From the NCBI GenBank assembly GCA_963597355.1, contig CAVBPR010000002.1, forward strand, positions 186,001 to 250,000: a stretch of DNA of 64,000 nt. Direction: 5' to 3'. The DNA comes from UMGS1766 sp963597355. Lineage in GTDB: Bacteria > Bacillota > Clostridia > Oscillospirales > Oscillospiraceae. Positions 51,888 through 61,181 of the stretch are shown here, one piece after another (positions within the stretch are counted from its first letter, which is position 1; the number at the start of each line of letters is the position of its first letter). The notes below the pieces were generated by a model. The model worked only from the letters and a program-made list of their open reading frames with translations. It was not told the origin of the DNA and made no database searches. A program made the position numbers and the translations under genes.

Positions 51888-53147
51888 TTACTCATATCGC
51901 AAAGCGTCAATCGGATTCAGGTTAGCGGCCTTTACAGAGGGAACAAGACCAAAGATAATGCCAACGCAAACCGAGAAAATTACAGCAACCAGGATGGCGG
52001 GCGTGCTGATTGCCACAGGAACGGAGGCAATCATTGATATCACTCGCGCCAGAATAATACCGGCAATAATTCCGATGAGACCGCCGATCACGCTCAGCAT
52101 AGCGGCTTCCGTTAAAAACTGACCAAGAATGGTGCGCCGCGGAGCACCCAGTGCTTTCTTCAGGCCGATTTCACGAGTACGCTCCGTTACGGAAACCAGC
52201 ATGATATTCATGACGCCGATACCGCCGACTAAAAGAGAAATAGAAGCGATTCCAATCAGCATGGTGTTGGTGGAAGCAGACAATTGCTGAATTTGACTTG
52301 CTTCGTCCGCCAGGTCCTTGCTCTTATAGGTTATGGTATTTGATTCAGAGGACAGGGAAGAGGGGAGATAACCGTTTAAAATCTCGGCAGTTTGCTTTCC
52401 GGCACTGGTCATGTCGTCAGTGCTGGAGGCTTGAACAATAACCGCCTGCGGTTCATCATAAATAAAGACAACAGGCCACATTTGGTCCGGAATGTACACC
52501 GTACCGTTGGATGATTGGTTGTAGGTGTAATAATCTTCCGTTGAGTTGATGACGGGCTCGAACTGACTTTTTTCATCTACGACACCGATGACAGTGAAGG
52601 GAGTGCCCATAATGTCGATGATTTTTCCAATCGGGCTTTCGCCATTGAAGCTGTTTGCTGTGGTTTCATCGACGAGGCAAACAGCCTTACTCTGTGTTAA
52701 GTCATTTGCAGAAAATCCCCGGCCACGAACCACTTGCAATCCGGCGGCAGGCAAATAAGTGTCATCAATTCCATAGACAGCAGAGCTTAAACTGGTGTTT
52801 AGATAATATAAACTTTCACAGCTTGAGCGCATATGTAGAAAACTGACTTGTTCAATACAATCCAGGGCAAGAATTTTTTCTTTGACTGATTTATCAAAAG
52901 TGGGAAATCCTTCCGGTGGAGTATTGTAGCTGTAGTCTGCCTGGTAATTGCCTTCATATAATTGGACGGTTACGGAGTTTGTTCCGGAGCCAATCAGGTT
53001 GTTTTTTATCTGTTCGTTGGTGCCCTTAATGGTAGATACGATTGCAATAATAGCAGCAATGCCGATAATAATGCCAAGCATTGTGAGGAACGAACGCATC
53101 TTATGCGACCAAATGCCTTTTAGAGAAAGACGTACATTTTCAAACAT
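51888..53147 (-). CDS. MacB-like ABC transporter permease (FtsX family)
   Basis: 419 aa. One N-terminal membrane segment (KMRSFLTMLGIIIGIAAIIA), a large extracytoplasmic domain (about 45-285), then three C-terminal segments beginning ISLLVGGIGVMNIMLVSVTE with RTREIGLKKALGA. This is the MacB/FtsX layout without a fused ATPase; the ATPase is the gene at 54793. Acts as a mechanotransmission exporter with the adaptors. Last gene of the operon. Confidence 0.9.
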   Translation of the reverse strand: MFENVRLSLKGIWSHKMRSFLTMLGIIIGIAAIIAIVSTIKGTNEQIKNNLIGSGTNSVTVQLYEGNYQADYSYNTPPEGFPTFDKSVKEKILALDCIEQVSFLHMRSSCESLYYLNTSLSSAVYGIDDTYLPAAGLQVVRGRGFSANDLTQSKAVCLVDETTANSFNGESPIGKIIDIMGTPFTVIGVVDEKSQFEPVINSTEDYYTYNQSSNGTVYIPDQMWPVVFIYDEPQAVIVQASSTDDMTSAGKQTAEILNGYLPSSLSSESNTITYKSKDLADEASQIQQLSASTNTMLIGIASISLLVGGIGVMNIMLVSVTERTREIGLKKALGAPRRTILGQFLTEAAMLSVIGGLIGIIAGIILARVISMIASVPVAISTPAILVAVIFSVCVGIIFGLVPSVKAANLNPIDALRYE

Positions 53148-53162
53148 TTTTTCGCCCCCTTA

Positions 53163-54800
53163 TCAGTTTGGATACTCGACGTCAGTTACAGGAGCGCCTG
53201 CTTTGACTGTTTTGCCATAGGGGAATGCAATGCGATCCTCCATGCTTATGCCGCTTTTGATTTCAATCATATAACCCCATACGGTTTTTCCGGTGCGGAC
53301 ATATTGCTTTTTCAGCTTGTTGTTCTCGTCTGCAATCATGACATAATATCCTTTGTCATCTTTTCGAACATACATAAGCTCCAGATACATAGTGCTGTCA
53401 AGGTCGGTATCGGAAATCTTTGTAACCTCACACCATTCGCCAATGGTCATTTGGGCATCGGGATCATCTACCGTGGCGGTAATCGGATAATAGGAACTGT
53501 TTGGATTCCCGCCTCCGCCAAGATAAGTGGTGTTTGGAGTAGAACCGATTTCAGAAACGGTTACAGTACTGGATGTGCTGGATTCGTATGCATAGAGATT
53601 GTAACTGTCACCGACGTTGATGCTGCTTAAATCCAACTCACTGACAAAGAAAGTTACGGCATAGCTCTCCGCGCCCCTGACAGTGAATATGGTATCTCCA
53701 GTAGCCAGCGTAGAGGTGTCTTTAACTTCGGATACAGTACCGCTGATGCTGGCAGTGACCTCGCCGTTTTCGCCCACCAGTTCATCCTGCTGAAGCGTAA
53801 GATTGGCAGATTTGAGATCCAGCTCATATCCGGCGAGCTGCTCCTGCTCCTGTTGAATCATCTTTACTAATTCAGCTTTTGAATAAACATAGTTATCTGA
53901 ACTGTCGGGGATATAACCATCTTCAGAAATGATTTCATACCGCTCATATTCCGTTGGAGTACAGGCAACAAACTGTCCATATCCTGTAGTGTTATCCGCC
54001 AGAGTCACAGAGATGCCTTCGCCATTGAAGGTAAGGCTGTCACCAAGTGTCCAATCGTCGGTGATGGCTTCCACTTCCTCGCGCTTGTAGCTGGTTTCAG
54101 ATGAGTCGTTTGTTGGATCTGGCGTCGGCTCTGGGTCGATGGGAACATACTGAATTGTAGTTGCGGGGAGTGTACCGCCATCAATGTACCAACTTCCATA
54201 TAGGGTGTTTTCATCGTACATTTGCAATTCAACGCTGGTCTTATCGGCACGGAGCTGCTTCAGGAAATTGGCGGTAACAACCGTCTTGGCATCACACTGA
54301 AATACCAGGTTGTCACCAGTGAGCATGTCTTTATCGATCTTATCCAGAATCTTCAGCTCGCCGTGGTCAATGGTGGTTTCTTTCGGCTTTGGAGCGTTTT
54401 CGGATGGCTGAAGTCCTTTGTATTTTGCAATGTTATTTTTGCATTGCTGAATCTGTGCCTCAAGCACAGCAATGCGTGCTCGATCGGATTGCAAAGTAAG
54501 CTGAAAGGAGGTTGTGTCGTATACCATCAGCACATCGCCTGCAGTTACCTGGTCGCCTTCCTTCACGTTGATTGAGTTGATCAGGCTCTCTTTCAGGGTA
54601 ATATTTTGCTGCTTTCCGGTGGAAACAGTGCCGCTGAGGGAAGTGTCGTCTCCCCAATAGGTTTGATAGATGTTCGACACAGGGTAGACATCTACTGCCT
54701 TAGCGTGTTTTGTCTGCCAGAGTAGGATGCCGGCAACGATTGCGGCAAGGATTACTACTACAATTACAATTGGCATAACCAGTTTGCGAATTTTACTCAT
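53163..54800 (-). CDS. HlyD/MacA-like adaptor subunit 2, enlarged
   Basis: 545 aa. An N-terminal membrane anchor (LVMPIVIVVVILAAIVAGIL) is followed by a biotinyl-lipoyl half (SINVKEGDQVTAGDVLMVYD), a coiled-coil hairpin, and a second lipoyl half (ASISGTVSEVKDTSTLATGD) with beta-barrel domains. Between the coiled-coil arms lies an insert of about 150 residues with PEPTPDPTNDSSE, not seen in usual MacA. ATG 54800 has GGAGG upstream and overlaps the ATPase stop. Confidence 0.82.
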   Translation of the reverse strand: MSKIRKLVMPIVIVVVILAAIVAGILLWQTKHAKAVDVYPVSNIYQTYWGDDTSLSGTVSTGKQQNITLKESLINSINVKEGDQVTAGDVLMVYDTTSFQLTLQSDRARIAVLEAQIQQCKNNIAKYKGLQPSENAPKPKETTIDHGELKILDKIDKDMLTGDNLVFQCDAKTVVTANFLKQLRADKTSVELQMYDENTLYGSWYIDGGTLPATTIQYVPIDPEPTPDPTNDSSETSYKREEVEAITDDWTLGDSLTFNGEGISVTLADNTTGYGQFVACTPTEYERYEIISEDGYIPDSSDNYVYSKAELVKMIQQEQEQLAGYELDLKSANLTLQQDELVGENGEVTASISGTVSEVKDTSTLATGDTIFTVRGAESYAVTFFVSELDLSSINVGDSYNLYAYESSTSSTVTVSEIGSTPNTTYLGGGGNPNSSYYPITATVDDPDAQMTIGEWCEVTKISDTDLDSTMYLELMYVRKDDKGYYVMIADENNKLKKQYVRTGKTVWGYMIEIKSGISMEDRIAFPYGKTVKAGAPVTDVEYPN

Positions 54801-55482
54801 GCTTTGCACCTCCGCTGTGGACGGATAGCCGCCCGTCACGAATAATCAACTGGCGATGAGCGTGGTCGGCAATTTCCTGCTCATGTGTGATCATCACAAT
54901 GGTTACGCCTTCTTCGTTTAATTGACGGAACAGTTCCATGATTTGTTCACCAGATGCGGTATCCAGTGCACCGGTTGGTTCATCAGCCAAAAGTAACCGT
55001 GGCTTCATCACCATGGCTCTTGCGATGGCAACGCGCTGGCGCTGTCCACCGGAGAGTTGGGTTGGTTTAAAGTGCATTCGGTCACCTAAGCCAACGCGTT
55101 CAAGAGCCACTTTTGCTTTTTCGATACGGTCGTGGCGAGAAATGCCAGCATAGAGCATTGGAAGAGCAACGTTATCCAATGCAGATTCTCTTGGTAGCAG
55201 GTTGAAGTTCTGAAAGACAAAACCAATTGTGCGGTTGCGCAATTTCGAAAGCTCATAATCATTTTTCCCGCTGATGTTTTCGCCATCCAGAATATAGGTT
55301 CCGGAAGTCGGAACATCCAAACAGCCAATGATATTCATCAGCGTGGATTTGCCGGATCCGGAGGGCCCCATGATGGCGACATATTCGCCGTCATCCACCT
55401 GCAAATTAATATCAAACAGGACCGGAACTTCCAATTTCCCGTCGCCATAGCTTTTGTCAATGTGTTGGAGGTCAAGAATCAT
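54793..55482 (-). CDS. ABC transporter ATP-binding protein (MacB/LolD type)
   Basis: 229 aa. Walker A MGPSGSGKSTLMN, signature LSGGQRQRVAIARA, Walker B LLLADEPTGALD, plus the H-loop in MITHEQEIADHA. The X-loop and size match the LolD/MacB group that pairs with FtsX-type permeases. It sits between the two adaptor genes. Confidence 0.94.
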   Translation of the reverse strand: MILDLQHIDKSYGDGKLEVPVLFDINLQVDDGEYVAIMGPSGSGKSTLMNIIGCLDVPTSGTYILDGENISGKNDYELSKLRNRTIGFVFQNFNLLPRESALDNVALPMLYAGISRHDRIEKAKVALERVGLGDRMHFKPTQLSGGQRQRVAIARAMVMKPRLLLADEPTGALDTASGEQIMELFRQLNEEGVTIVMITHEQEIADHAHRQLIIRDGRLSVHSGGAKHE

Positions 55483-55494
55483 AACGAATCCTCC

Positions 55495-56802
55495 TTATCC
55501 TACCGCTTCATCAGCAGTCATAGCGTTGGCAGAATCAATATCATCTGCATATAACACAGAACTTGCGCTGCTGTTATCTCCGGTATAGGAGAAGTCTCCA
55601 TCCAGACTGTTGCTGTCATCCATAATATATTCCGTTGTAGTGGATGCACCTACAACACAGTCCACATCAGGCCAGGCAAGGTAATCAGAGGCTGCAAGAC
55701 CAGAGGTGATTTGATATTCATCCAGATTAGAGTCATATTCGCCCAGCTCGACCGTGCGCTTTTCCAATTTAGCACCCTCGGATTTAGCGGCCCAGACATA
55801 GGCGGTTCCATCATCATTTTGTGTGATCCAGCCGCTGCTCAGCCAAATGCCGTCCTTCACAGTTGTTTGTCCATAATCCGGTTCAATCGTCACGTGCTGA
55901 CCCAGCATCAGGCCATCGATGCTGTCAAGGTTCACGTAGAATGCATAACTGGAAGCGCGTTCTCCTGAGGCGGAGAAGTAGTTGTTATTGTCATCTGAAC
56001 TGGACTGAGTGTCAATGCTGGAAATAGTGCCCGTCCAGGTGATGGACTGGTCGACACGGGAACGAACAATCACCGTCATATCCTGATAAAGAGTCTGGAT
56101 GTTTTGTTCACTGGTTTTTCCTTTCACACGCAGTTCACCATCGGCTAAAATGGTGATGTAGACATTGGATTGATTTCCGGTGGAGTCCGTCAGTGTGCCT
56201 GCAAGCAAAGCGTCCAAGTCAGCAATGGATTCCACCGTGCCATCCATTTTTGCAGTGACAGTGGCGCTTGAAATGGAACTGGTCAGCTTATCAATCTCGG
56301 CTTGCTTTGTCTTAATGTCATATTGCGTCTGAGCAATTTCCGCCTGGAGTTCTTGAATTTGCGCAGAGTAGGACGGCTTGTCAGCGGAAGAAGCAGAAGC
56401 CATATCTTTTTGTAGCTGAGCAATCTGGTCGTTGTCATTTGCAACAGTTGTATTAAGCTTTTCGATGGAAAGTTGTGCCTGTTGAATCTGCAACTCGATG
56501 CTTTCCGTGTCGTAGCTGAACAGAGCATCGCCCTTTGCAACACGGTCGCCTTCGTTAACGTAAATCTCTTTAAACTTCTTGGAGGTATCGAATTCCACCT
56601 TGTCCGTTTTTTGTGTTTCAATTACACCGCTGTATCGATTTACAGAGCTGATACCGGCTGCATTTACATCATTTACACTTTGAATGTACACGCTTCCGCT
56701 GCTGCTGGATCCACTGCTGCGAAGGAACCAAATCAAAGCCGCGGCTGCAGCCAAAATGAGGACGATGACAATGGCCAGAATGGTCTTTTTCTTGCGAGTC
56801 AT
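55495..56802 (-). CDS. HlyD/MacA-like adaptor subunit 1
   Basis: 435 aa. N-terminal membrane segment (TILAIVIVLILAAAAALIWF), lipoyl halves around YVNEGDRVAKGDALFSYD and AKMDGTVESIADLD, a coiled-coil hairpin between (about 105-180), then beta-barrel domains and an acidic, serine-rich C-terminus. First gene of the operon. In a Gram-positive it would span cell wall rather than an outer membrane. Confidence 0.87.
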   Translation of the reverse strand: MTRKKKTILAIVIVLILAAAAALIWFLRSSGSSSSGSVYIQSVNDVNAAGISSVNRYSGVIETQKTDKVEFDTSKKFKEIYVNEGDRVAKGDALFSYDTESIELQIQQAQLSIEKLNTTVANDNDQIAQLQKDMASASSADKPSYSAQIQELQAEIAQTQYDIKTKQAEIDKLTSSISSATVTAKMDGTVESIADLDALLAGTLTDSTGNQSNVYITILADGELRVKGKTSEQNIQTLYQDMTVIVRSRVDQSITWTGTISSIDTQSSSDDNNNYFSASGERASSYAFYVNLDSIDGLMLGQHVTIEPDYGQTTVKDGIWLSSGWITQNDDGTAYVWAAKSEGAKLEKRTVELGEYDSNLDEYQITSGLAASDYLAWPDVDCVVGASTTTEYIMDDSNSLDGDFSYTGDNSSASSVLYADDIDSANAMTADEAVG

Positions 56803-56846
56803 ATCTTTTCACTCCCTTAAATTGTGCGTTTTATGCTTACTGAGCT

Positions 56847-56876
56847 ATCATACCATATTGTTCCACCGGTTTACAA
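56847..56876 (-). promoter_or_regulatory. Promoter of the MacAB-like operon
   Basis: On the minus strand TTGTAA (56871-56876), 18-base spacer, TATGAT (56847-56852). Together with 57084-57111 it explains most of the 56803-57199 gap; the rest is AT-rich with no gene seen. Confidence 0.5.
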
Positions 56877-57083
56877 TTAAGAAAAATTAAAGTATTGTTG
56901 TCGTCTGAATTTTAGGAAAGATGCACATAAACAACTTTGTCTGAATTTGACAGAGAAAAAATGTTGAAAATCAGCATAAAGAAGAAAACGAGAGAAATAA
57001 AGCGATTTATGTCATGCGGAAACGATGCAAAGGTAATTTTTGCTGAATTTCGTCAATTTTATGAAATTCGGCGTAAATCTGGC

Positions 57084-57111
57084 TTGATAATTGTCGTAAA
57101 TGTATGATAAC
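57084..57111 (+). promoter_or_regulatory. Possible promoter of the abfD-like gene
   Basis: TTGATA, 16-base spacer, GATAAC. It would leave an untranslated leader of about 80 bases. Confidence 0.4.
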
Positions 57112-57199
57112 ATTAAAATAGTTAGTAAGCATCCTCAGGAGCAGATATATGATTCTTATGGGATGCATTTTTTGAACTATGGAAAGGATGGTAATTCCG

Positions 57200-58834
57200 A
57201 TGGCTATCGAACGTACCTATGAAGCTGGCTGGCGCGTCGGCACATACGAAGCCTACAAACAGCGTCTGCTGAACATGAAGCCGAACGTGTATCTGCACGG
57301 TAAGAAAGTCGATCGTTCCAACGGTGTTGAAGGGGAAGGTCGCGATCTGGCTGACTGGATTGTTGGCGGCACCTATGTTATGGGCAAATGCTATGAAACT
57401 GCAAATGATCCTAACTATGAAGATGTTTGCGTTGCCAAGAGTCATATCACCGGTCACTACATCAACCGCTCCACGCACATTCATCACTCTGTGGATGACC
57501 TGCTGAAGAAGCAGCTGATGACTCGTTTGATCTGTCATCGTGTCGGCGGTTGCATGCAGCGTTGCATGGGTTCTGACGCTCTGAACGCCATCTTCTCTGT
57601 TTCTTATGACTGCGATCAGGCTTGCGGCACTCATTACTTTGATCGACTGACCAAGTACATTGAGTACTGTCAGGAGAACGATCTGGTGTGCAACTGTGCC
57701 CAGACCGACGTGAAGGGTTCCCGTAACCCCAAGTATAAGCGCGCTCATATGCAGCCTGACCCCGATCAGTTCATTCATGTCGTTGAGATGAATGTGGACG
57801 GCATTGGTGTCGATGGAAAGCCCTGCAAGGGCATTATTGTCCGCGGCGCAAAGATCTGCAACTCCTGCGCTCCCTATGTTGATGAGATCATTGTCAATCC
57901 CACCAAGTTCATGAGCCAGGACGACGCAGCGTATGCTCTGTCCTTCGCTCTGCCCGCTGACTGGCCCGGCATCAAGCTGATGGCTTTGCCCGGTCAGCAC
58001 CACAAGCGTAAGCACATCGATGCTCCCTGGGCTCACATCGGCGACGTTGAGTCCCTGACCATCTTTGATGATGTGTTTGTGCCTGAGGATCGTGTGTTCC
58101 TGAATGGCCTCGATGGAGACGGCATTGCTCAGTACGGCGGCTACCTGGCTCTGATGTTCGCGCACTATCACCGTCACTCCTACACCGGTTGCAAGACCGC
58201 TGTGGGTGAGGTTATTGCCTCTCAGGCAGCTCTGGTTGCTGATGTGAACGACATTGCTCGCGAGTCTCATGTCCGCTCCAAGCTGTGCGATATTATCCAG
58301 ACCGCTGAGTTGGTGTTTGCTGCTGGTCAGCAGTCCGCTTACCGCGCTGTGGAGTTCCCCTCCGGTCAGTTCGTGCCCGATGAGATTTTGACCAACGCTG
58401 GCCGTCGTCTGGCTGGTCACAACATCTACCATGAGTATGAGATTCTCGCCGATCTGTGCGGCGGCGTCTGCGCCAGTCTGCCTACCGAGGAGAACTTCTA
58501 CATGGAGGAGGATAACGTCGGCGAGCTGTGCAATAAGTACATCGTCCGTAATCCTGCTTACTCTGCGGAAGATACCCATCGTGTCATGCGCATGATGGAA
58601 GACAAGCTCTGCGACGCCTTTGAGGGTGCTCAGGCTGTGGCTGGCGTCCATGGCGGCGGTTCTCCCCTGATGGAAGAGATCACGCTGATGAGCCGCTACG
58701 ATCTGGAAGAGCTGAAGAAGATCGCCAAGTATCTGGCTGGTTTGCCCGGCTATGAGGAGTGCCCGCGCTATGAGCGTGCAACAAAGACTCCTCGTGCCAT
58801 GCTCGACAAGTTCAAAACTTATCAGAGCAAGTAA
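57200..58834 (+). CDS. abfD: 4-hydroxybutyryl-CoA dehydratase / vinylacetyl-CoA isomerase family
   Basis: 544 aa flavin and 4Fe-4S enzyme of the 4-hydroxyphenylacetate 3-hydroxylase superfamily. The four cluster ligands of Clostridium aminobutyricum AbfD (C99, C103, H292, C299) are matched by C118 and C122 (GGCMQRCMGSDA) and by H324 and C331 (YHRHSYTGC) with the same spacing. AbfD dehydrates 4-hydroxybutyryl-CoA to crotonyl-CoA in GABA and succinate fermentation to butyrate. This protein is about 50 residues longer, with a longer N-terminus and a C-terminal tail. No CoA-transferase or 4-hydroxybutyrate dehydrogenase is adjacent, so a related substrate is possible. Codons are strongly biased to C/G-ending, suggesting high expression. 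Confidence 0.85.
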   Translation: MAIERTYEAGWRVGTYEAYKQRLLNMKPNVYLHGKKVDRSNGVEGEGRDLADWIVGGTYVMGKCYETANDPNYEDVCVAKSHITGHYINRSTHIHHSVDDLLKKQLMTRLICHRVGGCMQRCMGSDALNAIFSVSYDCDQACGTHYFDRLTKYIEYCQENDLVCNCAQTDVKGSRNPKYKRAHMQPDPDQFIHVVEMNVDGIGVDGKPCKGIIVRGAKICNSCAPYVDEIIVNPTKFMSQDDAAYALSFALPADWPGIKLMALPGQHHKRKHIDAPWAHIGDVESLTIFDDVFVPEDRVFLNGLDGDGIAQYGGYLALMFAHYHRHSYTGCKTAVGEVIASQAALVADVNDIARESHVRSKLCDIIQTAELVFAAGQQSAYRAVEFPSGQFVPDEILTNAGRRLAGHNIYHEYEILADLCGGVCASLPTEENFYMEEDNVGELCNKYIVRNPAYSAEDTHRVMRMMEDKLCDAFEGAQAVAGVHGGGSPLMEEITLMSRYDLEELKKIAKYLAGLPGYEECPRYERATKTPRAMLDKFKTYQSK

Positions 58835-58857
58835 TTTTGTTTCCCTAATTTCCCAAT

Positions 58858-58905
58858 AAAAGAGGATGGACGGTACAGTTTCGGCTGTGCCGTTCATCCT
58901 CTTTT
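58858..58905. terminator. Terminator after abfD
   Basis: A 21-bp stem with one or two G-U pairs and a six-base loop, AAAAGAGGATGGACGG and complement, T-run at the end. Confidence 0.9.
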
Positions 58906-58917
58906 GTTTCTGCTTAA

Positions 58918-59220
58918 TTAGGTTTGTTCGAATTCTGCTGCGGAAACTCGAGCAATCAGAGCATCTGTCTCCTCTCGCAAGGCGAGATGTGCAGGGCAGT
59001 CCGGATAGGCTTTTGCGTCCTCCCAACTATCGAAGGTGATTACCTGTGCCACGTCAGCAAAGTCTGGCACACCGGGTAATGCTGGGGGTAGGAACCAATT
59101 CTGCCCCACAAAGCTGGTGCGGATGCGCTTCTCTTGTTCTGGCACGCGGTGCAGTGCGGCGAGTACCTTGTCCGCATCCGCTTTATCTTTCAGATAAAAC
59201 AGGGAAATATGGACGATCAT
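58918..59220 (-). CDS. Dabb (stress-responsive A/B barrel) domain protein
   Basis: 100 aa. IVHISLFYLKDKADADKVLA, then FADVAQVITFDSWEDAKAYP and CPAHLALREETDALIARV are characteristic of the dimeric Dabb fold; some members are cyclases or monooxygenase-like. ATG 59220 with AAAGGAG is used. It follows the SDR gene by 19 bases, so both probably act in one pathway. Confidence 0.8.
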   Translation of the reverse strand: MIVHISLFYLKDKADADKVLAALHRVPEQEKRIRTSFVGQNWFLPPALPGVPDFADVAQVITFDSWEDAKAYPDCPAHLALREETDALIARVSAAEFEQT

Positions 59221-59239
59221 ATTGGTCTCCTTTCTGCGG

Positions 59240-59995
59240 TCAGTAGCCCACAACCGATGCGCCACCGTCAATGACGAGCGTCTGACCGGTGATCATGCGG
59301 GCCTTGTCACTGGCTAGGAAAACAACGCTGTTTGCGATATCCTCCGGCTTGTTGAGTTGTTTCATAGGAATCGGCTCTACTACTTCGGGAGGGAACCCCA
59401 TCTCCTGCATGGCAGGAGTCTCCACTCCGCCAGGAGCGACACAGTTGACTCGAATGCCGAGCGATGCCCACTCCACTGCTGCCTGCATGGTCATGGCAAC
59501 TACGGCACCCTTTGATGCCGAGTAGAATGCGGAGCACATTGGTGGATGCATTCCACGGATGCCGGCCATAGAGGCAAAGTTCACAATGCTGCCGCCGGTT
59601 TTGGCCATAGACTGTGCTACAACCTGCTGCATCATAAAGAAGGTGCCTCGGGAATTTACATTCTGAGCGCGATCCCAGTCATCTGCTGTGATCTCCAGTC
59701 CGGGTTTTCCCCCCATCAATCCGGCACACTGCACCAGTATGCGAATCTCACCCATATCTTGACGCACTTGACCTATGACGTCGGCAATAGAGGATATATC
59801 ATTTAAATCCAGCGCAAACCCTCGTACCTCGCCTACATCAGAAAAAATGTTGCTCAATTTGTCCAGTGTAGGGCAGGCGCGATCCAGCACAGCCACCCGC
59901 GCTCCAGAAGAAGCCAGCTCCCGAACGCAAGTCATGCCGATGCCACCGACACCGCCGGTAACAACAGCAACCTGTCCGTTAAAATCAATTTTCAT
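59240..59995 (-). CDS. Short-chain dehydrogenase/reductase
   Basis: 251 aa Rossmann oxidoreductase. Cofactor motif TGGVGGIGMT near 13-22, acidic D after the second strand (VLDRA) favouring NAD(H), catalytic S-Y-K in NFASMAGI and YSASKG, and the C-terminal TGQTLVIDGGASVVGY. Substrate unknown. Transcribed with the Dabb protein. Confidence 0.92.
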   Translation of the reverse strand: MKIDFNGQVAVVTGGVGGIGMTCVRELASSGARVAVLDRACPTLDKLSNIFSDVGEVRGFALDLNDISSIADVIGQVRQDMGEIRILVQCAGLMGGKPGLEITADDWDRAQNVNSRGTFFMMQQVVAQSMAKTGGSIVNFASMAGIRGMHPPMCSAFYSASKGAVVAMTMQAAVEWASLGIRVNCVAPGGVETPAMQEMGFPPEVVEPIPMKQLNKPEDIANSVVFLASDKARMITGQTLVIDGGASVVGY

Positions 59996-60103
59996 GGCAA
60001 TACCTCCATCAAAATGTTTCCTTGATTATAGCACTGCAATCAATCGCTGTGGAAATAACTGTTCTGCAGGTACGATATAACTGAAAGGATATATTGCCCA
60101 TGC

Positions 60104-60132
60104 TTGTTGTCACGATACAAAACTGCTATAAT
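60104..60132 (+). promoter_or_regulatory. Promoter of the S66 peptidase gene
   Basis: TTGTTG, 17-base spacer, TATAAT at 60127-60132. Confidence 0.6.
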
Positions 60133-60161
60133 CTGTATATAATAAATTGGAGGTATTTTCT

Positions 60162-61181
60162 ATGCGTTATCCTGCGTTTTTGCCTGAGAATGGCATAATT
60201 GGATTTGTTGCCCCTTCCTTCGGCGCATATATTGAACCGTATCATACCGCTTTTCTAACCGCACTTGAAAATCTGAAGGCAGAAGGTTATGCGACGGACC
60301 TAGGACCAAACTGTTTCGAAGGGTGCGGCATTGGCATCAGCAACACACCGGAAAAGTGCGGAGCAGAATTAACAGAATATTATTGCTCCGATAAAAATAA
60401 TGTGTTGATTTCTTGCGGCGGCGGGGAACTGATGTGTGAAATTCTGGATCATGTAGACTTTGACCGGATTCAAGCGGCTCAGCCAAAGTGGTTTATGGGT
60501 TATTCCGATAACACAAATTTCACTTTTTTGCTCACCACCTTGTGTGATGTAGCATCCATCTATGGGCCTTGTGCAAGCACCTTTGCTCAGAATCCTCGGC
60601 ATCCGTCTGTGCAGGATGCGCTGGATCTTTTGTCTGGTAAGAAATTGACGGTGAACAGCTATGGCTGCTGGGAAAAAGAAAAAAACGAATTGGCAGCACC
60701 GACTGACTCTTATTGTGCAACGGAGCCATTAGTACTGCACAGTTGGCCGGAGAAAGCGATGCAGTTTTCGGGCAGACTGATTGGTGGATGCGTTGACTGC
60801 CTGACAACGTTTTTGGGAACAGACTATGATCGGGTGAAAGAATTTTCAGAACGATATGCGGAAGACGGATTTATTTGGTTTCTTGAATGCTGCGATCTGA
60901 ATGTAATGGGTATCCGGCGTGCAATCTGGCAGATGCAGCATGCTGGATGGTTTGAGCATGTAAAGGGGTTTTTGATTGGACGCCCGTTGTGCTATGGGGA
61001 AGAATTAATGGGACTGGATCATTATCACGCTGTTCTGGATCTGCTCCAAGAATATCAGGTTCCCATTGTAATGGATGTAGATATAGGCCATTTGCCGCCA
61101 CAGATGCCCCTCATTTGCGGAAGCTATGCAAACGTAAAAGTGAGCGACAATAAATTAGAGATAAAGATGGAGTTAAAATAA
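60162..61181 (+). CDS. S66 family peptidase (LD-carboxypeptidase/MccF-like)
   Basis: 339 aa. The N-terminal IIGFVAPSFGAYIEP and LISCGGGELMCEILDHVDFD, then FMGYSDNTNFTFLL with the nucleophile serine, and later E and H (FLECCDLNVMG, DVDIGHLPPQMPL) fit the S66 Ser-His-Glu triad. Members trim murein peptides or self-immunise against microcin C-type peptide-nucleotides; the MccF-like branch looks closer. GGAGG precedes ATG 60162. Confidence 0.85.
   Translation: MRYPAFLPENGIIGFVAPSFGAYIEPYHTAFLTALENLKAEGYATDLGPNCFEGCGIGISNTPEKCGAELTEYYCSDKNNVLISCGGGELMCEILDHVDFDRIQAAQPKWFMGYSDNTNFTFLLTTLCDVASIYGPCASTFAQNPRHPSVQDALDLLSGKKLTVNSYGCWEKEKNELAAPTDSYCATEPLVLHSWPEKAMQFSGRLIGGCVDCLTTFLGTDYDRVKEFSERYAEDGFIWFLECCDLNVMGIRRAIWQMQHAGWFEHVKGFLIGRPLCYGEELMGLDHYHAVLDLLQEYQVPIVMDVDIGHLPPQMPLICGSYANVKVSDNKLEIKMELK

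Noticed and set aside
57122..59026. 634-codon minus-strand frame opposite abfD
   Set aside because: It is the mirror of a strongly codon-biased gene; its sequence shows no domain, and the plus-strand protein has all family residues.
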